Origin: an uncultured Agathobaculum sp.
GTDB taxonomy: Bacteria; Bacillota; Clostridia; Oscillospirales; Butyricicoccaceae
NCBI GenBank assembly: GCA_934504345.1
Contig: CAKSVR010000042.1
Coordinates: 1-18,182, forward strand
Direction of reading: 5' to 3'
Length of the DNA: 18,182 bases
A program made the translations under genes and the position numbers. The notes under the pieces were generated by a model. The model saw only the letters and a list, made by a program, of their open reading frames with translations, was not told the origin of the DNA and made no database searches. This document shows, in pieces, positions 14,039 through 18,182 of this stretch. The stretch's first letter is position 1, and every line of letters begins with the position of its first letter.

Positions 14039-14725
14039 TCACTTCATGGCGGGGTCAGTCACGCCGTTGGCCTCGAACGCGCGGATGCGGTCCAGACAGG
14101 TGCCGCATTTGCCGCACGGCCTGTCGCCGCCCTCATAGCAGCTCCATGTGAGCTCGTAGGGAACGTGCAGCCGCAGGCCCTCGGCTACGATCTGCGCTTT
14201 GTTCCAGCGCACGAACGGCGCCTCGATGCGTACCGCGTTGCCCGAGCCCTGCACGATGGCAGCGTTCATCGCGCGGACGAAATCCTCGCTGCAATCGGGA
14301 TAGGCATTGCCGGCGGCATCGTCGTGATGTGCGCCGTAATAGATGACACTGCAATCCTTGGACAGCGCAACGCTTGCCGCCGCCGACAGAAACAGTCCGT
14401 TGCGGAACGGCACATAGGTCGTAACCGGCTTGCCGCCGCGCTGCGCCAGCTGCTCGGCGTAGGATTCCTCGGGGATGTCCTCGGTCGAGTGGGACAGCAG
14501 CGAACAGTCGCTGTACGCGAACACGGGTGTCAGGTCGAGGGACGTACCCTCGATGCCGTAGTGCGCGAGAACCGCCTTTGCGGCCTCGATCTCTTTCGCG
14601 TGCTTCTGCCCGTAATAGATGGACAGCGCGCACACATTCTCCTTGCCGTGCTTCTCGATAGCCAGCGCCAGACAGGTCGTGCTGTCCACGCCGCCGCTGC
14701 ACAGGACCATAGCCTTTTCACTCAT
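14039..14725 (-). CDS. queC: 7-cyano-7-deazaguanine (preQ0) synthase
   Basis: Makes preQ0 from 7-carboxy-7-deazaguanine and ammonia with two ATP. 228 residues, normal length. The PP-loop SGGVDSTT is at 10-17. The zinc site is WSCYEGGDRPCGKCGTC with four cysteines near the end. PFRNGLFLSAAASVA and GAHHDDAAGNAYPDC are family blocks. The ATG overlaps the queF stop codon (ATGA), so it is translated as part of the queT-queF-queC unit. QueD, QueE and GTP cyclohydrolase, needed to supply its substrate, are not in the window. Confidence 0.96.
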   Translation of the reverse strand: MSEKAMVLCSGGVDSTTCLALAIEKHGKENVCALSIYYGQKHAKEIEAAKAVLAHYGIEGTSLDLTPVFAYSDCSLLSHSTEDIPEESYAEQLAQRGGKPVTTYVPFRNGLFLSAAASVALSKDCSVIYYGAHHDDAAGNAYPDCSEDFVRAMNAAIVQGSGNAVRIEAPFVRWNKAQIVAEGLRLHVPYELTWSCYEGGDRPCGKCGTCLDRIRAFEANGVTDPAMK

Positions 14726-15219
14726 CGGTTGTCCACCTTCTCCGGGTACAGGTCGTGGTGGGCAAGGCGGTCGAACGCGACCTCCTCCCAGCGGGTGCCG
14801 GGCTTGCCGTAGTTGCAGTACGGGTCGATGGAGATGCCGCCGCGCGGCGTGAATTTGCCCCAGACCTCGATGTACTTGGGCTCCATCAGGCGGATGAGGT
14901 CCTTCATGATGATGTTCACGCAGTCCTCATGGAAATCGCCGTGGTTGCGGAAGCTGAACAGATACAGCTTGAGCGATTTGCTCTCTACCATGCGCTCACC
15001 GGGCACATAGGAGATATAGATGGTGGCAAAGTCGGGCTGACCCGTCATCGGGCACAGGCTGGTGAACTCCGGGCAGTTGAATTTGACGAAATAGTCGTTG
15101 TTCGGGTGCTTGTTCGGGAAAGTTTCCAGCATTTCGGGCGCGTAGTCGGTGGGATACTTGTTCTTCTGGTTTCCCAGCAGAGTAACGCCGTTCAGTTCTT
15201 CTTTATTTCTTCCGGTCAT
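14722..15219 (-). CDS. queF: NADPH-dependent preQ0 reductase
   Basis: Reduces preQ0 to preQ1. 165 residues, the short single-domain (unimodular, YkvM) type. The T-fold signatures are intact: the catalytic Cys56 in PEFTSLCPMTGQPD with Asp63, the NADPH motif ESKSLKLY (79-86), and SFRNHGDFHEDC with substrate-binding His and Glu. Start ATG at 15219; 18 bp after the queT stop. It ends inside the queC start (4-nt overlap). Confidence 0.96.
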   Translation of the reverse strand: MTGRNKEELNGVTLLGNQKNKYPTDYAPEMLETFPNKHPNNDYFVKFNCPEFTSLCPMTGQPDFATIYISYVPGERMVESKSLKLYLFSFRNHGDFHEDCVNIIMKDLIRLMEPKYIEVWGKFTPRGGISIDPYCNYGKPGTRWEEVAFDRLAHHDLYPEKVDNR

Positions 15220-15237
15220 GGTTGCATTCTCCTTACA

Positions 15238-15735
15238 TCAGTTGGCCTTGGTTGCTCTGGGATAGAGCGCGCGCTGCAATACGTTTACCAGCACGACACC
15301 GCATACAGCGGGGACGGACTGACCCACGCACAGGCTGGTGGCGAGCACGGAGTACGGAACGTTCAGCAGATAGGAAAGGTAGCTCGAAACGCCGAGTGCG
15401 GGCACGAGGATGATCGGAATGACCATCAGCCAGCGGCTCCAGCCCTTGCGGCGGATGAGTACGATGATCGCGGTCGTAACGATACCGACGATACAGCCTC
15501 CGAACCAGTCGAGCAGACCGAGTCCGCCGAACAGGAAGTTGGCAATGAAATTTGCGAAACCAAGCGGCAAAACCAGGAACGGAAACAGGTAAGCGAGCGC
15601 GTACAGCGAAGTCGCAATGCGGATCTGGTACGCACCGAAAGAGAAGCTCTGCGTAAAGTACAGCACCACAATGTAGAGTGCCATCACCATCGCGGAAAAG
15701 GTCAGCTTTTGTGCTTTGCTCATGTTATTTACCAT
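15238..15735 (-). CDS. queT: QueT-family queuosine precursor transporter
   Basis: A 165-residue integral membrane protein, the substrate-specific S component of an ECF-type transporter for preQ1/preQ0-like compounds. It is very hydrophobic, with about five or six membrane spans beginning at LTFSAMVMALYIVVLYF. SFGAYQIRIATSLYALAYLFPFLVLPLGFANFIAN is the family block. The start MVNNMSK at 15735 is chosen because GGAGGTGA lies 7 nt upstream; an in-frame start at 15768 would read across that site. It is the first gene of the que operon and has a long structured leader. Direct pairing with queF and queC suggests import of precursor together with synthesis of preQ1. Confidence 0.9.
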   Translation of the reverse strand: MVNNMSKAQKLTFSAMVMALYIVVLYFTQSFSFGAYQIRIATSLYALAYLFPFLVLPLGFANFIANFLFGGLGLLDWFGGCIVGIVTTAIIVLIRRKGWSRWLMVIPIILVPALGVSSYLSYLLNVPYSVLATSLCVGQSVPAVCGVVLVNVLQRALYPRATKAN

Positions 15736-15764
15736 ATTTCGTTCACCTCCAAATAATGCACACA

Positions 15765-15817
15765 ACAACGTTGATCGGAAAAACTAAAGTTTTTTCTGTT
15801 TCGTTGTCCCTAGTTTT
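15765..15817 (-). ncRNA. Probable preQ1-type riboswitch (H-type pseudoknot) in the queT leader
   Basis: On the minus strand AAAACTA (15817-15811) pairs with TAGTTTT (15786-15780). The loop between them contains GACAACG (15808-15802), which pairs with CGTTGTT (15770-15764) downstream. This is an H-type pseudoknot with an A-rich inner loop, the fold class of preQ1 riboswitches, placed before a preQ1-type transporter. The ribosome site (near 15748) lies about 15 nt further on. Class III preQ1 riboswitches occur in Ruminococcaceae before queT, but I cannot confirm the class from the sequence. Confidence 0.5.
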
Positions 15818-15887
15818 GTTTTATGACAGGATGGTTTCGAACTGTCATTCCATATCCGGAAGCAAAGTGCCGAACGGCACGATTGAC

Positions 15888-15916
15888 AGTATACTGCATT
15901 TGCGCGGATTTTGCAA
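15888..15916 (-). promoter_or_regulatory. Promoter of the que operon
   Basis: On the minus strand, -35 TTGCAA (15916-15911), a 17-bp spacer and -10 TATACT (15893-15888). The leader to queT would be about 145 nt. Hairpins lie at its 5' end: GTGCCG/CGGCAC (15867-15880) and AATGACAG/CTGTCAT (about 15825-15850). Confidence 0.7.
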
Positions 15917-16008
15917 GCATTTCGGCGGAAATTCGTGCAGAACAGAAGAAAAATCTGCCGGAGCAGTCAGCGCTGCACCGCAAAGACGTATCGAGCGCAG
16001 CACAGCCG

Positions 16009-16038
16009 TTCGACAAAGAATTGTCGATATTTGTCGAA
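16009..16038 (+). promoter_or_regulatory. Cluster of three 0A-box sequences before the Spo0A-like gene
   Basis: Against the Spo0A-box core TGTCGAA: a perfect copy on the minus strand (16015-16009), TGTCGAT (16022-16028, one mismatch) and a perfect TGTCGAA followed by AAA (16032-16038). Spacings are 6 and 3 bp. The cluster lies 101 bp upstream of the Spo0A-like start codon and upstream of the que promoter in the other direction, and suggests control by Spo0A or by this paralogue. No convincing -35/-10 pair for the plus strand was found. Confidence 0.65.
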
Positions 16039-16138
16039 AAATAATTGGGCGTGAGGCGGCACGGGTGCTTGAAACGATGGTCTGAATATGTAAAAATAGA
16101 AGCACGGCGTAGAGAAACAGAGCCGGAGGACACGGAAG

Positions 16139-16882
16139 ATGCAAACGACCGAAGGAAAACTGCATATTTTTCTGGCCTGTGCGGATGAAGAGCTGCTCAA
16201 ACAGGTGTGTGCACTGCTGCGCCGACAGGACAGTGCAGAGCTTGTCGGATGCAGCACGGACGGCATCCGCGCGTGGGAGCTCATCCGGCAGCAAAAGCCG
16301 GATCTGGTCGTGCTGGACGGCGATCTGCCGCAGGCGGACGGCTTCGCGCTGGCCGCGTGGATGCGCGAGGCACAGATGCACGAGTGCGGCATCATCCTGC
16401 TCAACTCGTTCGTCGGCGCACAGACATATTCCGAGTGCAGACTGCTCCATGTCGATGCGCTGCTGCGAAAACCGCTCTGTGCGGCGGCGCTGTATGAGCG
16501 TATCCGGCTGGTGGAGAACTGCCTGCGGCAGGGCTGCAAGTTCGAGCGGCGGCTGGCGCAGCTGCTCATTGAGCTCGGTATGCGCGAGGATACCAGCGGC
16601 TATCGCTGTGCGCTGCACAGTGTATGCCTGTATCGTGAAACCGACGGCGCAAGCATCACCAAGGTGGTCTATCACGAGGCGGCCCGCCGTCTGCATATCG
16701 AAAGCGGTCATGTGGAGCGCAATATGCGCTATGCCGTCGGCCGGGTGTGGGATAAATGCGACAAGGCTGTCCTTGCCAGATACTTCGGGGAAGCCCGCGT
16801 GCAGGAGAAAGAACCCATCAGCAACCGCGAGTTCTGCGCGGCGCTCACCGAATATCTGCGGCGGGAGGAGAACCTGTTCTGA
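16139..16882 (+). CDS. Spo0A-family response regulator with atypical receiver
   Basis: A 247-residue protein with Spo0A architecture (Spo0A about 265). The C-terminal part (about 139-245) is clearly Spo0A_C: LIELGMREDTSGYRCAL, then ASITKVVYHEAARRL, then HVERNMRYAVGRVW and NREFCAALTEYL, which line up with the Bacillus SITKVLYPDIA, RVERAIRHAIEVAW and NSEFIAMVADKL. The receiver keeps the phosphoacceptor Asp60 (VVLD) and Lys111 (RKP), but the acidic pair that holds Mg2+ is replaced by Cys14-Ala15 and the switch Thr by Asn89. So phosphorylation is doubtful. GGAGGA lies 9 nt before the ATG. It lacks the spoIVB neighbour typical of the main spo0A, so it is probably a paralogue. It is the last gene inside the intervening element. 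Confidence 0.88.
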   Translation: MQTTEGKLHIFLACADEELLKQVCALLRRQDSAELVGCSTDGIRAWELIRQQKPDLVVLDGDLPQADGFALAAWMREAQMHECGIILLNSFVGAQTYSECRLLHVDALLRKPLCAAALYERIRLVENCLRQGCKFERRLAQLLIELGMREDTSGYRCALHSVCLYRETDGASITKVVYHEAARRLHIESGHVERNMRYAVGRVWDKCDKAVLARYFGEARVQEKEPISNREFCAALTEYLRREENLF

Positions 16883-17324
16883 AACGGCCGCGCAGAGCCG
16901 GACAGGCTGTGCTTTTTGCCAACGCGGCAGGTACTGCGTTGCGTATCGCCAGCTCCTCGCGGGATAAGTAGTCGGTGAGGGTCAGGCCATTCTGCACGGC
17001 GCGGGCGTGAACGGCAAACGGCACGGCACCGGCAAGCGTCAGCGTTCCGGCGGGGATGGCCTCGAGCACGGCGCTGACGGTGTGCTGCGCGCTGGCGAGC
17101 GGTGCGTTCAGGTTCCCGTCACCCGTCTGCACCGGCATGGGCAGGATAACGGCGCGGACATCGGCAAAGCACGACTGCATATCGGCTGCGGCGGCGCAGC
17201 CCTCGGCCGGACGGCGCTCGAGCGCAAACGTGCGGACAGTGTGCCCGGCCTCATGCAGCAGCTCGGCAAGATACGCCTGCCGGACATCTCCGCCGACGAC
17301 GGCAAGGGTCGTCGATCGATTCAT
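16845..17324 (-). CDS. spoVFA: Dipicolinate synthase subunit A, N-terminal part (interrupted gene)
   Basis: The DpaA N-terminal domain. From ATG 17324 it reads TLAVVGGDVRQAYLAELL (family motif GGDxRQ), then VRAVILPMPVQTGDGNLNAP and LTDYLSREELAIRNAVP, ending at the CCT codon 16931-16929. The next 27 codons to the stop at 16845 are element sequence with no family match. The start has AAAGGAGG 8 nt upstream; a TTG at 17330 is too close to it. The rest of the gene is at 10384-9905. The unspliced form gives a 159-residue product lacking the NAD(P)-binding domain. A sigma-K-like promoter lies directly upstream, and the M24 peptidase gene precedes it on the same strand. Confidence 0.92.
   Translation of the reverse strand: MNRSTTLAVVGGDVRQAYLAELLHEAGHTVRTFALERRPAEGCAAAADMQSCFADVRAVILPMPVQTGDGNLNAPLASAQHTVSAVLEAIPAGTLTLAGAVPFAVHARAVQNGLTLTDYLSREELAIRNAVPAALAKSTACPALRGRFRTGSPPAADIR
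16892..16917 (+). terminator. Probable terminator of the Spo0A-like gene
   Basis: GCAGAGCC (16892-16899) with GGCTGTGC (16905-16912), 7 of 8 pairs, 5-nt loop, then five T. It ends 12 bp from the element boundary, so the element insulates itself from spoVFA antisense transcription. Confidence 0.6.
16914..16941. other. Attachment site, spoVFA N-terminal junction
   Basis: On the minus strand the gene side reads CGCAACGCAGTA, then CCT, then the element side GCCGCGTTGGC. Joining its gene side to that of the other junction gives CGCAGTACCTACCTGCG, in which CGCAG and CTGCG are inverted repeats centred on the core. Confidence 0.65.
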
Positions 17325-17344
17325 AAGCAAAACCTCCTTTGCGC

Positions 17345-17372
17345 CATTCTATGCGCGGCGCAAAAGAGGCGT
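17345..17372 (-). promoter_or_regulatory. Probable sigma-K (mother-cell) promoter of spoVFA
   Basis: On the minus strand, AC (17372-17371), 17 bp, then CATAGAATG (17353-17345), against the sigma-K pattern AC-N16/17-CATANNNTA (last base differs). It is 21 bp before the spoVFA ATG. The Bacillus spoVF operon is sigma-K dependent, which agrees. Confidence 0.5.
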
Positions 17373-17380
17373 GAGAACAG

Positions 17381-17414
17381 AACATCCGCTCTCCGATAAC
17401 AGAGAGCGGATGTT
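17381..17414. terminator. Hairpin between the M24 peptidase gene and spoVFA
   Basis: A perfect 13-bp stem AACATCCGCTCTC with complement (17381-17393 and 17402-17414), 8-nt loop. It lies 9 bp after the peptidase stop codon. On the minus strand the T-run is poor (TTCTGTTCTC); on the plus strand it is better. Probably the peptidase terminator. Confidence 0.65.
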
Positions 17415-17423
17415 TTGCGTTTT

Positions 17424-18182
17424 TTACTGGTCGAGCACCTCGAACAGCGTATCGCACGCGCCGGTGAGCGACTTTGCAGAGCCGTCTGCGGTGACTTCAT
17501 AGGTGTTCTCGCAGCCGACAAGGCCGATGCCCGGCAGGGCGATCTTGGGCTCGACAGCCAGTGTCATACCGGCCTCGAGCGGGTCGGTGAAGCCCTTTGC
17601 GAGCACGGGCGTTTCGTCCATCGTCAGGCCGATGGAGTGGCCGAGAAACTTGCAGCCGTTCATAAAGCCCTCGCGGAACGCGGGATCGACATGGGAGAGG
17701 ATGGTTTCATAGATCTCGAACGGAACGGCACCGGCCCGCAGCAGAGAGGCGGTTTCGTTCTCGAGCGCGATGCACTGCTCACGCGCCGCGCGGATAAGGT
17801 CGTTCTGCGGGTGCTTGTCCAGCGCACCGTAGTAGAACGTAATGCTCTTGTCCGTGTGGTAGCCGCGCCAGCCGCACGGAATGTCCAGCAGAACGGTATC
17901 ACCGTTCCGGAGCGTGCGCTCGGACGAGCCGATGGACTTCATCGCGGTCGAGGTGCCGATGCAGCCCGAGGGACTGTCCAGTGCGGTCGGGCACAGGCTG
18001 TTCTCACTGAAGCTGGCGATGCCGAGCACATCCTCGGCCGCTGCCTGATTGTACCGCGAGATGCCCATGCCGCCGCGGTCAACGATGGCGGTGCAGATCT
18101 CGCTGCACAGACGGGCCTCGCTGACACCCTCGCGCAGCAGTGCCGGTGCGACTTCTTCAATGACGTACTGGTGCAGACGGCC
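17424..18182 (-). CDS. M24-family peptidase (Xaa-Pro aminopeptidase-like), C-terminal part
   Basis: A pita-bread-fold metallopeptidase, open to the right edge (252 residues seen, start outside). Metal ligands are in place: the two Asp of LLDIPCGWRGYHTDKS, the His of GHSIGL, the Glu of EPKI and the Glu of VGCENTYEV. The GHSIGLTMDETP and GCENTY forms point to the Xaa-Pro peptidase (M24B) branch rather than methionine aminopeptidase. Upstream residues (ARLCSEICTAIVDRGGMGISRY) fit the same domain; an N-terminal creatinase-like domain would lie outside the window. It precedes spoVFA on the same strand, but a hairpin and a separate promoter between them suggest it is not strictly part of the spoVF operon. 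Confidence 0.9.
   Translation of the reverse strand, partial: GRLHQYVIEEVAPALLREGVSEARLCSEICTAIVDRGGMGISRYNQAAAEDVLGIASFSENSLCPTALDSPSGCIGTSTAMKSIGSSERTLRNGDTVLLDIPCGWRGYHTDKSITFYYGALDKHPQNDLIRAAREQCIALENETASLLRAGAVPFEIYETILSHVDPAFREGFMNGCKFLGHSIGLTMDETPVLAKGFTDPLEAGMTLAVEPKIALPGIGLVGCENTYEVTADGSAKSLTGACDTLFEVLDQ

Larger units (their letters stand above)
10385..16931. mobile_element. Skin-like intervening element inserted in spoVFA (about 6.54 kb)
   Basis: The boundaries are the two CCT codons (10387-10385 and 16931-16929, minus strand) where the spoVFA halves break off. The halves have the same orientation and order, so site-specific deletion between the CCT copies rebuilds the gene. Contents from left: 45-residue small gene, large serine recombinase, TtcA-like protein, cysteine desulfurase, queC, queF, queT, Spo0A-like regulator. 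The recombinase lies about 210 bp from one end, as is usual for elements that cut themselves out. Comparable elements are known in sigK (skin), spoVFB, gerE and spsM of bacilli or clostridia; I do not know one described in spoVFA. Base composition does not differ visibly from the flanks. Excision itself is inferred. Confidence 0.85.

Noticed and set aside
10379..16934. The 7-bp match TACCTGC at both junctions as crossover core
   Set aside because: Recombination at this match would shift the reading frame; joining at the CCT codon restores frame and family motif.

Overview
The window reads as a GC-rich (about 60 % by eye), spore-forming member of the Clostridia, most likely an Oscillospirales/Ruminococcaceae-type gut bacterium. 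The grounds are two dipicolinate synthase genes, a Spo0A-family regulator, sigma-A promoters of Gram-positive type, an HrcA/CIRCE operator, strong AGGAGG ribosome sites and the general look of the proteins. No rRNA, tRNA or CRISPR array is visible.

Layout. 1-1505 (minus): a marR-family regulator overlapping and driving ftsH, which runs off the left edge. 1752-3261: a divergent pair, a MIF-like tautomerase (minus) and an alpha/beta hydrolase (plus). 3262-3650: a packed array of hairpins bracketed by two identical 31-bp palindromes. 3651-5504 (minus): cysK, preceded by a 150-nt leader with a cysteine-codon leader peptide, and ung. 5567-6135: hairpin-rich spacer, then promoter and CIRCE. 6148-9215 (plus): htpG, a MITE-like repeat island, and a diacylglycerol-kinase-family lipid kinase. 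9324-18182: the spoVF region.

The main discovery is in the last part. The dipicolinate synthase subunit A gene (spoVFA/dpaA) is cut in two. Its first 132 codons lie at 17324-16929 and its last 159 codons at 10384-9907, on the same strand and in the same order, about 6.54 kb apart. Joining the halves at the shared CCT (Pro) codon restores an unbroken 291-residue protein, the normal family length, with the motif RNAVPTCEGA across the joint. Just inside one boundary lies a large serine recombinase, preceded by a translationally coupled 45-residue gene. Just inside the other lies a Spo0A-family regulator with a degraded receiver and a cluster of 0A-box sequences upstream. The layout is that of a skin-like intervening element that must be excised, presumably in the mother cell, before dipicolinate can be made.

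The cargo between recombinase and regulator is unusual: a cysteine desulfurase/TtcA-like pair (sulfur transfer to tRNA) and queT-queF-queC (7-deazaguanine/queuosine precursors), with a probable preQ1-type pseudoknot leader. After excision the order would be M24 peptidase, spoVFA, spoVFB, with a sigma-K-like promoter before spoVFA and an ATGA overlap between spoVFA and spoVFB.
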